Source: Flavobacterium aciduliphilum (lineage in GTDB: Bacteria; Bacteroidota; Bacteroidia; Flavobacteriales; Flavobacteriaceae). Taken from it: 64,000 bases of DNA. The stretch is taken from NCBI RefSeq assembly GCF_003268855.1, contig NZ_QLSZ01000008.1:62001-126000 (forward strand), in the 5' to 3' direction. The notes beneath the pieces are model-generated. The model worked only from the letters and a program-made list of their open reading frames with translations. It searched no databases and was not told where the DNA came from. Both the position numbers and the translations under genes were made by a program. Shown one piece after another: positions 28,952 through 38,921 of the stretch (positions are counted from its first letter, which is position 1; each line of letters begins with the position of its first letter).

Positions 28952-28985
28952 AAAAGAGTGATTCAAAAATGAATCACTCTTTTTG
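28952..28985. terminator. Bidirectional terminator between the 24668 and GH92 genes
   Basis: Perfect 13-bp stem, AAAAGAGTGATTC (28952-28964) with GAATCACTCTTTT (28971-28983), and a 6-base loop. T runs follow on the + strand, and A runs start the left arm, so it can serve the two convergent genes. Confidence 0.9.
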
Positions 28986-28992
28986 TTTACAG

Positions 28993-31797
28993 TTACTTTA
29001 TCGTTATCTCATCAATAAAAATAAACGCATCGCCTCCAAAACCTTGATGCCCTTCTGGAAGTTTTCCATAATTATGAGCAATGACTTTGACATAACGAGC
29101 TTGTAATGGCTGTTGACTTTTTAAGAAGAAATCATTGATTTTTGTTTCTGTCTCCATTGCAGGGATTTTATTTTCAACTGAGCCTGCCAATGTAAAATTG
29201 ATATTATCACTTGAAACATAATAATCCACTTGGGTTGGCATTAAAATCCAGGAACGAGAATCTTGAAGACAATTAGCTGAAAATAATGTAATTATTTGTT
29301 CTTTTTGCAAATCAACTACTGCCTCAAAATCTTGTCCTTGATAGCCTTGCCAATCGCCCTTTCGCCAATTTTCAGAGCCATAAATTCCATCTATTAATCC
29401 TTCAGGCCCGCCAGCATGGTATTGCGGATTGTAGGTTGATTTGATGTTTATTGTATACTTGTTTGGCTTTTTAATAAATGTTGCAGCAATCTCATTACTA
29501 TAGGAATTCTCTTTTTTAATACATGCTAAAATTGTTGATGTTTCTTTAATTTCGAAAGGGTTATTATATGAGATAAAGGTTTCTTTAGTTAAATATTCGT
29601 TTTTATCATTTATAAAATAATAAATAGAGTCATTAGGATTTTGAGAAACAATTTCTATCTTCAAGCTGTCTTTAAAAGTTTTACTTTCCGACTGAATTAC
29701 TGGAACTGGAATAATGCTTGAAAATGAAGAATTAATTGACATTAACTCATGTGCAGTTTTATAAACTCCTATTCTTTTTTTATCAATTTGATCAATATTT
29801 GAAAGCTCATTACTATCACCGATTTTCATTTTAATGGTTTTATATAGTGGTTTTGTTTCAGTCCATTCTGGTTTACCAGGTATTACATCATAAATTCCCA
29901 TGGCACTCAACACATACCAAGCGCTCATTTGCCCACAATCTTCATTACCTATCAATCCATCTGGAGCATTTTTATAAAAATTATCTAAAATATAATGAAC
30001 TTTCTCAGCTGTTTTTTCAGGTTTTCCAACATAATTGTATAAATACGCCATGTGATGACTGGGTTCATTACCATGGGCATATTGCCCTATTAACCCTGTA
30101 ACATCGACTTGTTCTCGACCTGTTGTTTTGCTTTCTGAGTTGAACATTTCATCCAATTTTGCTTCAAATTTTGCGGCGCCACCATAAGCTGCAATCATTC
30201 CAGGAATATCTTGTGGCACAAAAAATGAATACTGCCAACTATTCCCCTCGGTATAATTATTGTTGATTTCCTTGGGATCAAATGGTTTGTACCAACCTCC
30301 GTTTTTCTTAGGACGCATAAAGCCCGTATTCCAATCAAAAACATTCTTCCAATTTTGGGAGCGTTTCATAAAATATTCGTAGCCTTCTTTTTTGCCTAAA
30401 ATCTGTGCCATTTGCGCTATACACCAATCATCATAAGCATATTCCAAGGTTTTAGAAACACTTTCAGGTTCGTCATCCATTGAAATGAAACCGTTTTTTT
30501 TGTACGCATCTAAACCGAATCGGTCTGCCATGGCAGCATGTTTAGCAGCTTCAAAAGCTTTTTCGTAATCAAAACCTGTAATACCCTTAACCATTGCATC
30601 GGCCATAACCGACACGGAATGATAGCCAATCATACAATCCGTTTCATTGGAAGCCAATTCCCAAACAGGAAGTCGACTCCCTTGCTCATATTGTTTTAAA
30701 AAAGTATTGATAAAGTCGGCGGTTCGCTTCTTTTCAATCAAAGTATACAAAGGATGTGCCGCACGAAATGTGTCCCAAAGGGAGAATACTGAATAATATT
30801 CAAATCCAATAGCTTGGTGAATTTGATTGTCACGCCCTCTATATTTCCCATCAACATCTTGAGCAATATTGGGTTGCACCATGGTATGGTATAGTGCCGT
30901 ATAGAAAACTGTTAGTTTGTTTTTATCTGATTCTTTAACCTCGATTTTTGAAAGTTCTTTGTCCCAAAGTTTTTCAGCATTTTTTCTTGCCTTACTAAAA
31001 TCCCAATTTTTTATTTCGGACATATTTAATTTTGCCCCCTGATAACTTGTTGGAGAAAGAGCTACTTTTACTAAAATTTTTTCTCCTTTTTTAACTTGTT
31101 TGGAAAAACTCATTTTTAACTTGGTACCAGAATAAAAGTCAGTTCGATTCTCTTGATTGGCTTCCACCATATTAAGTTGCATTGGAACACTGAATTCAAT
31201 TCGGGCATAAACATATTGATCTTTGGCCCAAGCTTCACTTCTTCGTAAGACTTCAATTGTATTCGCATTAATGACTCTAACAACACCTTCTATTAATTTA
31301 TCGCGATGGTTTAAATCAAGGATAATGTTTGCCTGTCCCGCATTATTAAAGGTATATTGATGAAAACCAACACGTGTTGAAGCCGTTAAATTGACATTAA
31401 TATTATGCTTATCTAACTTAACCGAATAAAATCCTGCAGTTGCTTTTTCATTAACATGAGAAAATGACGAACTATATTCATTGGGATTAAAACTTACTTT
31501 TCCCATAGTTGGCATCAACATAATATCGCCAAAATCGGAGCATCCTGTGCCGTTTAAATGGGTATGGGAAAACCCATAAATGATTTTATCGTCATAATGA
31601 TATCCAGAACAGCCATCCCAACTCCCATCAATTCTTGTGTCGGGAGATAACTGAACCATACCAAATGGAACCGTAGCACCAGGATACGTATGACCATGAC
31701 CGCTAGTTCCAATTATAGGGTTGACATAATGACTGAAATTTTGACTAAAACTAAATGTAACGATAAAAAAAAACACGAGAGCTACCTTCTGTTTCAT
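28993..31797 (-). CDS. GH92 family alpha-mannosidase, secreted
   Basis: A 934-residue protein with a signal peptide (1-18, ending FSFSQ). The GH92 pattern is clear: HYVNPIIGTSGHGHTYPGAT at the start, SGYHYDDKIIYGFSHTHLNGTG, the GNEPSHHMAYLYNY stretch and GNEDCGQMSAWYVLSAMG, which carries the catalytic acid residues. The last about 230 residues hold a chitobiase-like and a coagulation factor 5/8 type C-like domain (from about 690). GH92 enzymes are calcium-dependent exo-alpha-mannosidases acting on alpha-1,2 or 1,3 linkages. No sorting domain is seen at its end, so it is probably periplasmic. There are no SusC/SusD genes nearby. Confidence 0.93.
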   Translation of the reverse strand: MKQKVALVFFFIVTFSFSQNFSHYVNPIIGTSGHGHTYPGATVPFGMVQLSPDTRIDGSWDGCSGYHYDDKIIYGFSHTHLNGTGCSDFGDIMLMPTMGKVSFNPNEYSSSFSHVNEKATAGFYSVKLDKHNINVNLTASTRVGFHQYTFNNAGQANIILDLNHRDKLIEGVVRVINANTIEVLRRSEAWAKDQYVYARIEFSVPMQLNMVEANQENRTDFYSGTKLKMSFSKQVKKGEKILVKVALSPTSYQGAKLNMSEIKNWDFSKARKNAEKLWDKELSKIEVKESDKNKLTVFYTALYHTMVQPNIAQDVDGKYRGRDNQIHQAIGFEYYSVFSLWDTFRAAHPLYTLIEKKRTADFINTFLKQYEQGSRLPVWELASNETDCMIGYHSVSVMADAMVKGITGFDYEKAFEAAKHAAMADRFGLDAYKKNGFISMDDEPESVSKTLEYAYDDWCIAQMAQILGKKEGYEYFMKRSQNWKNVFDWNTGFMRPKKNGGWYKPFDPKEINNNYTEGNSWQYSFFVPQDIPGMIAAYGGAAKFEAKLDEMFNSESKTTGREQVDVTGLIGQYAHGNEPSHHMAYLYNYVGKPEKTAEKVHYILDNFYKNAPDGLIGNEDCGQMSAWYVLSAMGIYDVIPGKPEWTETKPLYKTIKMKIGDSNELSNIDQIDKKRIGVYKTAHELMSINSSFSSIIPVPVIQSESKTFKDSLKIEIVSQNPNDSIYYFINDKNEYLTKETFISYNNPFEIKETSTILACIKKENSYSNEIAATFIKKPNKYTINIKSTYNPQYHAGGPEGLIDGIYGSENWRKGDWQGYQGQDFEAVVDLQKEQIITLFSANCLQDSRSWILMPTQVDYYVSSDNINFTLAGSVENKIPAMETETKINDFFLKSQQPLQARYVKVIAHNYGKLPEGHQGFGGDAFIFIDEITIK

Positions 31798-31843
31798 AGT
31801 ATTGGAGGTTTAGAAAATCAAAGATAACAAAAGGAAATAGATA

Positions 31844-31884
31844 TACTAAAAAACCCTGACAGAGTTTGATGTCCATCAGGGTTT
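31844..31884 (-). terminator. Terminator of the sdh operon
   Basis: AAACCCTGA (31851-31859) and TCAGGGTTT (31876-31884) form a perfect 9-bp stem with a 16-base loop; the minus strand then has TTTTTT. It lies 22 bases past the sdhB stop. Confidence 0.85.
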
Positions 31885-31906
31885 ATAAAAATTCAATTGT
31901 CTAATC

Positions 31907-32668
31907 TTATTTTAAACTTGCTTTCAAATATTCTCTATTCATTCGAGCAATATTTTCTAATGAAATTCCTTTTGGACATTCAATTTCGCAAGCACCTGTG
32001 TTAGTACAGTTTCCAAAACCTTCTTCGTCCATTTGACGTACCATATTTAAAACACGTTGAGTCGCTTCAACTTTTCCTTGGGGTAATAACGCATATTGAG
32101 ATACTTTAGCACCCACAAACAACATGGCTGATCCGTTTTTACAAGTGGCTACACAAGCGCCACATCCAATACAGGCTGCTGCTTCGAATGCCTTATCGGC
32201 ATCGTCTTTAGGAATTGGAATCGCATTAGCATCGATGGTATTCCCTGAAGTATTGACTGAAACGAATCCTCCTGCTTGTTGAATTCTGTCAAAGGCACTT
32301 CTATCTACCACTAAGTCTTTAATCACTGGGAATGCACGACTTCTCCATGGTTCTACATAAATTGTATCGCCATCATTGAACATACGCATGTGTAATTGAC
32401 ATGTCGTTATCCCGGTGTCGGGTCCATGCGCACGACCATTGATATATAACGAACACATACCGCAGATTCCCTCACGACAATCGTGATCAAAAGCAATAGG
32501 CTCTTTTCTCTCGTTAACAAGTTGCTCATTCAATTGGTCTAACATTTCCAAGAACGAGCTGGCAGTAGAAACATTATTGAGTGTATATGTTTCTAAATTT
32601 CCTTTAGCTTTGGAGTCTTTTTGACGCCAAATTTTAAGGGTAATGTTGATATTTTTTGCTGCGCTCAT
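31907..32668 (-). CDS. sdhB: Succinate dehydrogenase/fumarate reductase iron-sulfur subunit
   Basis: A 253-residue subunit. The N-terminal 2Fe-2S ligands are in CREGICGMC and a later TTCQLHM; the C-terminal domain has [11 protein letters not shown] and a second cluster motif [14 protein letters not shown] for the 4Fe-4S and 3Fe-4S clusters. It passes electrons between SdhA and the quinone. It is the last gene of sdhC-sdhA-sdhB, seven bases after sdhA. Confidence 0.97.
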   Translation of the reverse strand: MSAAKNINITLKIWRQKDSKAKGNLETYTLNNVSTASSFLEMLDQLNEQLVNERKEPIAFDHDCREGICGMCSLYINGRAHGPDTGITTCQLHMRMFNDGDTIYVEPWRSRAFPVIKDLVVDRSAFDRIQQAGGFVSVNTSGNTIDANAIPIPKDDADKAFEAAACIGCGACVATCKNGSAMLFVGAKVSQYALLPQGKVEATQRVLNMVRQMDEEGFGNCTNTGACEIECPKGISLENIARMNREYLKASLK

Positions 32669-32675
32669 AATGCTC

Positions 32676-34685
32676 TTATTTATAATTTCTAGCCGCTATT
32701 TTAATAAACTCATATTTCAATTCTTCTTTGTGTAGAACTTCCTGACTGATGTCTTCACCTTTGTATTCCCATGCTCCCACAAAAGAAAAATTCACATCAT
32801 CACGAAGTGTTTCTCCTTCTGCATCTTGATACTCTTCACGGAAATGCCCTCCACAAGATTCTTTTCTTTGTAACGCATCCATTGCCATCAGTTGGCCTAA
32901 ATCTATAAAATCGGCTACACGTAGTGCTTTTTCTAACTCAGGATTCAACTCTTCCGATTTTCCTGGAACGTATACTTCTTTGTAAAATTCGTCTTTTAAG
33001 GCGGCTATTTCTGCAATAGCTTGCTTTAAACCTTCTTCGTTTCGAGCCATTCCAACCTTATTCCACATGATATTTCCTAATCTTTTATGGAAATGATCAA
33101 CCGATTTCGAACCGTTATTATTCAAAAATTTATCTATTGAAGCCTTAACTTGGTTTTCGGCATCAACAAACTCTTGAGTATCGGTTGAAATTTTGCCAGT
33201 TCTAATTTCATCCGCCAAATAATTTGATACCGTATAAGGTAAAACAAAATAACCATCGGCCAACCCTTGCATCAAGGCAGAAGCTCCAAGACGATTAGCC
33301 CCGTGATCCGAGAAATTAGCCTCACCAGCAACAAAACAACCTGGAATTGTTGATTGTAAGTTGTAATCAACCCAAACGCCCCCCATAGTGTAATGTACTG
33401 CTGGATAGATTTTCATTGGCGTCTCATAGGGATTTTCGTCTGTTATTTTTTGGTACATGGTAAACAAATTACCATATTTTTCTTCTAACCAAGCTTTTCC
33501 TAATCGAGTAATCTCTTCTGGGGAAGGATGATGATTCCCTTGAGCATACGCTGCTTGTCTTCCTTTATTTTGAATTTCAGTTGAGAAATCAAGATATACC
33601 CCTTCATTAGTATCATTGGCTTCAATTCCATGACCTGCATCACAACGCTCTTTAGCCGCTCTTGAAGCTACATCACGAGGAACAAGATTTCCAAAAGCAG
33701 GGTATCTTCGTTCTAAGTAGTAATCTCTATCTTCTTCCGCAATTTGAGTTGGTTTTAATTTACCTGCACGAATCGCTTCAGCATCTTCTTTTTTCTTAGG
33801 CACCCAAATACGTCCTGAATTTCGTAGTGATTCTGACATTAATGTCAATTTAGACTGATTGGTTCCATGAACAGGAATACACGTTGGGTGAATTTGTACA
33901 TAACATGTATTCGCAAACAAAGCGCCTTGTTTATGTACTTTCCAACCTGCCGTCACATTACTTCCCATAGCGTTGGTAGAAAGGAAATAAACATTTCCAT
34001 ACCCTCCCGATGCTATAATAACTGCGTGTGCAGAATGTCTCTCTAGTTCTCCTGTAACTAAATTACGCGCTATGATGCCTCGTGCTTTCCCATCAACTTT
34101 CACCAATTCTAACATCTCATGACGGTTGTACATGTGCACACGACCCAGTCCGATTTGTCTTGATAAAGCAGAGTAAGCCCCTAATAACAATTGTTGTCCT
34201 GTTTGTCCCGCAGCATAAAAAGTACGTTGTACCTGAGTTCCACCAAATGAACGGTTGTCTAACAATCCCCCATACTCACGAGCAAAAGGGACACCTTGTG
34301 CCACACATTGGTCAATGATATTTCCTGAAACTTCTGCTAAACGATGTACGTTTGCTTCACGAGCTCTATAATCGCCTCCTTTAATAGTATCATAAAATAA
34401 TCGGTAGATACTATCGCCGTCATTTTGATAATTTTTAGCCGCGTTGATTCCGCCTTGAGCTGCAATCGAGTGGGCTCTTCTTGGAGAATCTTGATAGCAA
34501 AAAGCTTTTACATTGTATCCCATTTCGCCTAGAGAAGCTGCAGCCGAAGCTCCCGCTAATCCAGTACCTACAACAATGATGTCAATTTTCGGTCTGTTAT
34601 TTGGAGCGACCAATTTAAGATGGTCTTTATAATCGGTCCATTTCTGTGAAATGTGACCTTCTGGTATTTTGGAATCTAACTTCAT
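32676..34685 (-). CDS. sdhA: Succinate dehydrogenase/fumarate reductase flavoprotein subunit
   Basis: A 669-residue subunit with an N-terminal FAD-binding fold ([20 protein letters not shown]), the histidyl-FAD segment [11 protein letters not shown], and the catalytic HPTCIP and [17 protein letters not shown] stretches. Length and order fit the B-type enzymes (as in Wolinella and Bacteroides), which use menaquinone and have one cytochrome b subunit. It oxidises succinate or reduces fumarate; which direction prevails is not decided by the sequence. Confidence 0.97.
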   Translation of the reverse strand: MKLDSKIPEGHISQKWTDYKDHLKLVAPNNRPKIDIIVVGTGLAGASAAASLGEMGYNVKAFCYQDSPRRAHSIAAQGGINAAKNYQNDGDSIYRLFYDTIKGGDYRAREANVHRLAEVSGNIIDQCVAQGVPFAREYGGLLDNRSFGGTQVQRTFYAAGQTGQQLLLGAYSALSRQIGLGRVHMYNRHEMLELVKVDGKARGIIARNLVTGELERHSAHAVIIASGGYGNVYFLSTNAMGSNVTAGWKVHKQGALFANTCYVQIHPTCIPVHGTNQSKLTLMSESLRNSGRIWVPKKKEDAEAIRAGKLKPTQIAEEDRDYYLERRYPAFGNLVPRDVASRAAKERCDAGHGIEANDTNEGVYLDFSTEIQNKGRQAAYAQGNHHPSPEEITRLGKAWLEEKYGNLFTMYQKITDENPYETPMKIYPAVHYTMGGVWVDYNLQSTIPGCFVAGEANFSDHGANRLGASALMQGLADGYFVLPYTVSNYLADEIRTGKISTDTQEFVDAENQVKASIDKFLNNNGSKSVDHFHKRLGNIMWNKVGMARNEEGLKQAIAEIAALKDEFYKEVYVPGKSEELNPELEKALRVADFIDLGQLMAMDALQRKESCGGHFREEYQDAEGETLRDDVNFSFVGAWEYKGEDISQEVLHKEELKYEFIKIAARNYK

Positions 34686-34724
34686 AATATTTCGAATTTG
34701 TACTGAATAACTTTCAGTATAAAA

Positions 34725-35561
34725 TTATTTTAATAAAAAGTGAATGTAAATTGGAATTATTGCAAACAACAAGGGAACGATAATCGCAAATGCAGTTCCA
34801 AACTTCTTAATTGCAGGCGTAAACTTGTTATTTATTCCTAGTGATTGGAAAGCACTTTGAAACCCATGAAGCAAGTGAAAAGACAAAGCAAACATAGCTA
34901 AAACATATAAAATAGTTGCAATTAATCCCATTTTAGGGTCTTTAAAGAACGCAATGGTAATTTTGTACAAATCTTTATACCCTTCTCCCATTTTTAAATT
35001 CGCTTGCTTGTTGTAAAACTCTGTTCGGTTTCTTATTTCCAATCCATTTTGCATCATCTGAATGCTGTCTTTAGGAAAAAATTTACCTGTATCCGTTGTT
35101 ACATACAACTCCATTTTTTGTCCCATATTCTCTATGGTTACCGATTGAAGAGGCATCTTCTTGTCAAAGTGCATTACTGCCCAAAAATTTGCCATGTGGG
35201 TGACAATGAAAACTAAAATGATAGTTCCTAAAACTGCCATGTTTCTCGAAGCCATACTGCTCGAAGAACCATCTGTTTTAGCATAACCTACTGGTCTAGC
35301 TTTCTTGTTTTGAATAGTCAACAATATTCCATCAATCGCATGAAATAAAATTGAAATGTAGGTTAAATAAGATAATATTTTTACTGCTGGATTTGTTGTC
35401 ATGAACAATGCATACTGATTAAAATGCAATGCGTTATCGGGAATTAACAATTGTAAATTTCCCAATAAGTGACCTGTCAAAAACAAGCATAAAAATAAAC
35501 CCGTAAGAGCCATCCAATATTTCTTTGCAATGGAAGACTTCAAAAATGCAGATTTTGCCAT
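34725..35561 (-). CDS. sdhC: Succinate dehydrogenase cytochrome b subunit
   Basis: A 278-residue membrane protein with five predicted helices, as in the single-subunit, di-haem type. It begins MAKSAFLKSSIAKKYWMALTGL; His residues of the LTGHLLGN, FHAID, THMANFW and LLHGFQSAF segments are the probable haem ligands. The frame extends to 35603, but that Met lies inside the predicted -7 box, so 35561 is taken. It heads the sdhC-A-B operon. Confidence 0.93.
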   Translation of the reverse strand: MAKSAFLKSSIAKKYWMALTGLFLCLFLTGHLLGNLQLLIPDNALHFNQYALFMTTNPAVKILSYLTYISILFHAIDGILLTIQNKKARPVGYAKTDGSSSSMASRNMAVLGTIILVFIVTHMANFWAVMHFDKKMPLQSVTIENMGQKMELYVTTDTGKFFPKDSIQMMQNGLEIRNRTEFYNKQANLKMGEGYKDLYKITIAFFKDPKMGLIATILYVLAMFALSFHLLHGFQSAFQSLGINNKFTPAIKKFGTAFAIIVPLLFAIIPIYIHFLLK

Positions 35562-35600
35562 AATTTTTATTTGATTGAAATAGTTTAATAAAAAATCAAA

Positions 35601-35631
35601 CAAAAATAAGGGTTCTCTAGTATAACTACAA
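35601..35631 (-). promoter_or_regulatory. Predicted sdhCAB promoter
   Basis: On the minus strand TTG (35629-35631), a 20-base spacer, and TATTTTTG (35601-35608). It fits the Bacteroidota consensus; sdhC starts 39 bases further on. Confidence 0.75.
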
Positions 35632-35779
35632 CCTTTTCGATGTAATTTATAATAAATTTAAGTTATGTTCACACGCTTGAATATCAAAGAATTAAATGAC
35701 AAAATTTTTTATATAATAAATTTTTATGCTAATTAATTATACATCAATCATAAAAAAAGCGCTATTTTTATTTTTAAAG

Positions 35780-36637
35780 TCAATCGGGATATGTTTTCGT
35801 CATATCTTCGTCTACAACTAGAATAAAATCTGCTTTATAAAGGTTTTCAGGATACAACTTAGTAAGTTCCTTTTGCTCAACTGTTGAAATTGTAACAATT
35901 TTAATATCAGGATTATATTTTTTTAAATACCAATAAATTCCTTCAAATTTATCAGAATGATAACTGCCATTGTAGTGAATGTAAACGCTGCCTTCTTTTA
36001 AATTTTTATTGATAAAATGTGCCATAGTAGCATCTTTACTAGCTTGGGACTTAGGCATATTCGGGCTCGCATGTTTGCCCATCATTTTCATCATGCCCAT
36101 ATAACCAGGAAGATTCGCGTCATACGGAATGGGTTGTGGTGCCATCCAAGATTTTTCTTCATCGGTCAGCGTTTCTAGGGCTTCAAACCCTTTTTTAGAA
36201 ACCATAGCCGCATAGCGTCGTGGGATATTAGTGGCTATGAATGGGTTTTTATGTTCTTTGGCAAAATCAACCAATGGCTTGTAATCCGTAGGATAGTTTT
36301 TCCAAAGTCTTGCGATGGAATCTAATTTTTTCTGATCAACTTCTCCATTCAAATATTGATTCAGTTGCTTTTGATTATCCGCTTCCAGCATTTCGGCACC
36401 TTGAACGATGGATTTTGTTGTAGCAATATCTTTTGTCAATTCCAATTCCAGCCAATGCGAAATGGCATTGTTGTGAAACTCCCCAAACAAAACCACTTGC
36501 GATTCTGAAGCTGATTTCAGGAGTTTTTTATATGATACTTTCTTTCCATTGGCATCAAATAATTGATAGGCTTTTTTATCTTGGGCCATCATTCCAACCC
36601 AAAAAAGCAAAACAATCATAACACATAGCTTTTTCAT
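35780..36637 (-). CDS. ChaN family (haem-binding/TIKI-like) lipoprotein-type protein
   Basis: A 285-residue exported protein with a signal peptide (about 1-18, ending MMAQ), followed by the ChaN pattern: VVLFGEFHNNAISHWLELEL near the start, the middle segment with TNIPRRYAAMVSKKG, and HYNGSYHSDKFEGIYWYL near the end. ChaN of Campylobacter binds haem; TIKI relatives are metal-dependent peptidases. The conserved His and Glu are those of the shared fold. It is single and divergent from the Crp/Fnr gene. No lipobox Cys is seen, so it is probably soluble in the periplasm. Confidence 0.82.
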   Translation of the reverse strand: MKKLCVMIVLLFWVGMMAQDKKAYQLFDANGKKVSYKKLLKSASESQVVLFGEFHNNAISHWLELELTKDIATTKSIVQGAEMLEADNQKQLNQYLNGEVDQKKLDSIARLWKNYPTDYKPLVDFAKEHKNPFIATNIPRRYAAMVSKKGFEALETLTDEEKSWMAPQPIPYDANLPGYMGMMKMMGKHASPNMPKSQASKDATMAHFINKNLKEGSVYIHYNGSYHSDKFEGIYWYLKKYNPDIKIVTISTVEQKELTKLYPENLYKADFILVVDEDMTKTYPD

Positions 36638-36693
36638 TACCGATTTTTTTTATAAAAGTATAGATTTTAAACGTACATGAAAAACGAATTGGA

Positions 36694-36701
36694 TATTTTT
36701 G
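36694..36701 (+). promoter_or_regulatory. -7 element (TATTTTTG) of the Crp/Fnr gene
   Basis: TATTTTTG matches TAnnTTTG and overlaps the upstream Met codon at 36699, so that codon cannot be the start; the Met at 36717 follows 15 bases later. No good TTG is seen at the right distance. Confidence 0.5.
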
Positions 36702-36716
36702 TTGAAATTTTTCGAA

Positions 36717-37313
36717 ATGTCCACCTCTAAAAACACCGATGCTTTTCTTGACTATTTAGCCCAATTCATCAATTGGAGTGACCCTACTATGCAAGAAATG
36801 CTCCTAAAAGCGAGAGCCCATTTTGAATTGCTAACACTTAAGAAGAACCAGTTTCTAGTTAAAGAACACGAGGTGTGTAGGCATTTTTGTTTTGTAGAAA
36901 GCGGCATTCTGCAACATACCATTGCTGTTTTAGGTGAACAAAAAACCACCTATTTAGCATTGCGAAACTCGGTTACATCTTCCTTGAGTAGTTTCTTATC
37001 GGGGAAACCCTCTCGAAAAAGCATCAAAGCCATTGTCGATTGTACCTTATGGATTGTGGATTTAAAAACATTTCAAAATTTAATTGAACACAACCAAGCC
37101 TTTCGTCTGTTTTATTACAATGTCATCGAAAAACAAATTTGCTTAATCGATGATTACCGCATTGATTTATTAACGCTTACCCCTGAAGAACGTTACAAAA
37201 AACTATTAGCTACCGAACCTAAATTGCTTCAAGAAGTTCCGTTACACTATTTGGCTTCATTTCTCGGAATTTCGACGCGTCACATGAGTCGTATTCGTAA
37301 AAATATCTTTTAG
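36717..37313 (+). CDS. Crp/Fnr family transcription regulator
   Basis: A 198-residue regulator: cyclic-nucleotide-binding-like domain at about 25-125 (FLVKEHEVCRHFCFVESGIL) and a C-terminal helix-turn-helix (PLHYLASFLGISTRHMSRIR). It lacks the Arg and Glu of a typical cAMP pocket and the four Cys of Fnr, so its signal is unknown. Start chosen after the -7 box. It is followed by the palindrome 37318-37384, then by pepP. Confidence 0.85.
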   Translation: MSTSKNTDAFLDYLAQFINWSDPTMQEMLLKARAHFELLTLKKNQFLVKEHEVCRHFCFVESGILQHTIAVLGEQKTTYLALRNSVTSSLSSFLSGKPSRKSIKAIVDCTLWIVDLKTFQNLIEHNQAFRLFYYNVIEKQICLIDDYRIDLLTLTPEERYKKLLATEPKLLQEVPLHYLASFLGISTRHMSRIRKNIF

Positions 37314-37317
37314 AATC

Positions 37318-37384
37318 GCCACTGATTCACAGATTTTTTCTATTTCTATCAATTAAAATATTTTTTTATCTGTGAATCAGTGGC
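37318..37384. repeat. Perfect 17-bp inverted repeat downstream of the Crp/Fnr gene
   Basis: Arm 37318-37334 (GCCACTGATTCACAGAT) is exactly complementary to arm 37368-37384, with a 33-base, AT-rich loop. It starts four bases after the stop codon and may end the transcript. The arms look like a dispersed intergenic repeat. Confidence 0.85.
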
Positions 37385-37453
37385 TAATATAAAATAACGC
37401 CATTTGGCTACAACTTGAACTCAATTATTCCTTAATTTTGTGTAGAATAAAGC

Positions 37454-37481
37454 TATTCACTAATTACTATTCACTAATTAC
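37454..37481 (+). repeat. Two tandem copies of a 14-bp unit in front of pepP
   Basis: TATTCACTAATTAC occurs twice without a gap, 37454-37467 and 37468-37481, ending seven bases before the pepP ATG. A very similar stretch forms the right arm of the hairpin at 8362-8378. Confidence 0.85.
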
Positions 37482-37488
37482 TAAAAAA

Positions 37489-38781
37489 ATGAAATACCAT
37501 CAAATAGACCGTAATTTGTTTGTTAAAAACAGAGCAAAATTCACGGCACAAATGAAACCCAATAGTGTTGCCGTCTTCAATTCGAACGATATTTATCCGG
37601 TTTCAGCCGATTCAACCTTGCCTTTTGCACAACATCGCGACATCTTTTATTTATCGGGTGTTGATCAAGAAGAAAGCATTTTGTTGCTTTTTCCAGACGC
37701 GCCGTATGACAACTTGAAAGAAATTTTATTCTTGAAAGAAACCAACGAGCACATTGCGATTTGGGAAGGTGAAAAACTAACTAAAGAACGTGCCTTTGAA
37801 GTGTCGGGAGTGAAAACTGTGATTTGGTTACAAGATTTTCATAAAACCTTGAAAGAAGTGATGACTTATGCCGACACCATTTACATCAATACAAACGAGC
37901 ATTATCGTGCGGTAATTGAAACAGAAACTCGTGAAGCACGTTTCATCAAATGGTGGAAAGAAAATTATCCGGCACACAAAGTTGAGAAATCAAATCCTAT
38001 TTTGCAACGTTTGCGTTCAGTAAAGGAAAGTGAAGAAATCGATTTGATTCAGAAAGCCTGTGATATTACCGAAAAAGGATTCCGTAGAGTTCTGAATTTC
38101 GTAAAACCAAACGTAATGGAATATGAAATCGAAGCCGAATTTGCGCATGAATTTCTAAGAAATCGTTCGAAAGGTTTTGCTTACACACCGATTATTGCTT
38201 CGGGTAATAATGCCAATGTGTTACACTATATCGAAAACAATCAACAATGTAAAGCGGGTGATTTAATTTTATTAGATGTAGGTGCCGAATATGCGAATTA
38301 TTCGAGTGATATGACCCGAATGGTTCCAGTATCGGGACGTTTTTCGGATAGACAAAAAGAAGTGTACAATGCGGTGTTACGTGTAAAAAATGAAGCGACC
38401 AAAATGTTGGTTCTAGGAACGTTGTGGAAACAATATCATGTAGAAGTGGGCAAAATCATGACTTCAGAATTGTTAGGTTTGGGATTACTTGACAAAGCCG
38501 ATGTACAAAATGAAAATCCAGATTGGCCAGCGTATAAAAAATATTTCATGCACGGCACCTCCCACCACATGGGATTGGATACGCACGATTATGGATTATT
38601 ACACGAACCCATGCAAGCCAATATGGTATTCACTGTAGAACCAGGAATCTACATCCCAGCAGAAGGTTTCGGAATTCGTATTGAAGACGATATGGTGATT
38701 CAGGAAAAAGGACCTGCTTTTAACCTAATGCGTAACATTCCGATTGAAGTGGAGGAGATTGAATCAATTATGAATTCTTAA
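37489..38781 (+). CDS. Aminopeptidase P family metallopeptidase
   Basis: A 430-residue M24B enzyme that removes an N-terminal residue in front of Pro. The N-terminal creatinase-like domain is followed by a pita-bread catalytic domain with the five metal ligands: LLDVGAEY and SSDMTR (two Asp), the His of HGTSHHMGLDTHD, and the Glu of TVEPGIY and RIEDDM. The frame extends to 37438, but that codon overlaps a TAATTTTG -7-like box (37433-37440), so 37489 is chosen. Single gene, ended by the hairpin at 38802-38862. Confidence 0.93.
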   Translation: MKYHQIDRNLFVKNRAKFTAQMKPNSVAVFNSNDIYPVSADSTLPFAQHRDIFYLSGVDQEESILLLFPDAPYDNLKEILFLKETNEHIAIWEGEKLTKERAFEVSGVKTVIWLQDFHKTLKEVMTYADTIYINTNEHYRAVIETETREARFIKWWKENYPAHKVEKSNPILQRLRSVKESEEIDLIQKACDITEKGFRRVLNFVKPNVMEYEIEAEFAHEFLRNRSKGFAYTPIIASGNNANVLHYIENNQQCKAGDLILLDVGAEYANYSSDMTRMVPVSGRFSDRQKEVYNAVLRVKNEATKMLVLGTLWKQYHVEVGKIMTSELLGLGLLDKADVQNENPDWPAYKKYFMHGTSHHMGLDTHDYGLLHEPMQANMVFTVEPGIYIPAEGFGIRIEDDMVIQEKGPAFNLMRNIPIEVEEIESIMNS

Positions 38782-38801
38782 TTTTAGAAGAAAGAGAAAA
38801 G

Positions 38802-38862
38802 ACGGTTTAGCTTCGCTCTGTTTGCCTTTCAGGCTCGAGTGCGAAAGTGAGCCGTTTTTTTG
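38802..38862 (+). terminator. Terminator of pepP with a long imperfect hairpin
   Basis: ACGGTT at 38802-38807 pairs with the AGCCGT end at 38850-38855 (one wobble); inner parts pair with bulges, and GCCT/AGGC closes the tip. A run of seven T follows. The length suggests a mobile palindrome that has become a terminator. Confidence 0.65.
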
Positions 38863-38921
38863 TTCCTAGTTGTCAAGTTGAACTTGTTTCAATTTCTTAT
38901 TTTTGAGTTTGCAATTTGAAA

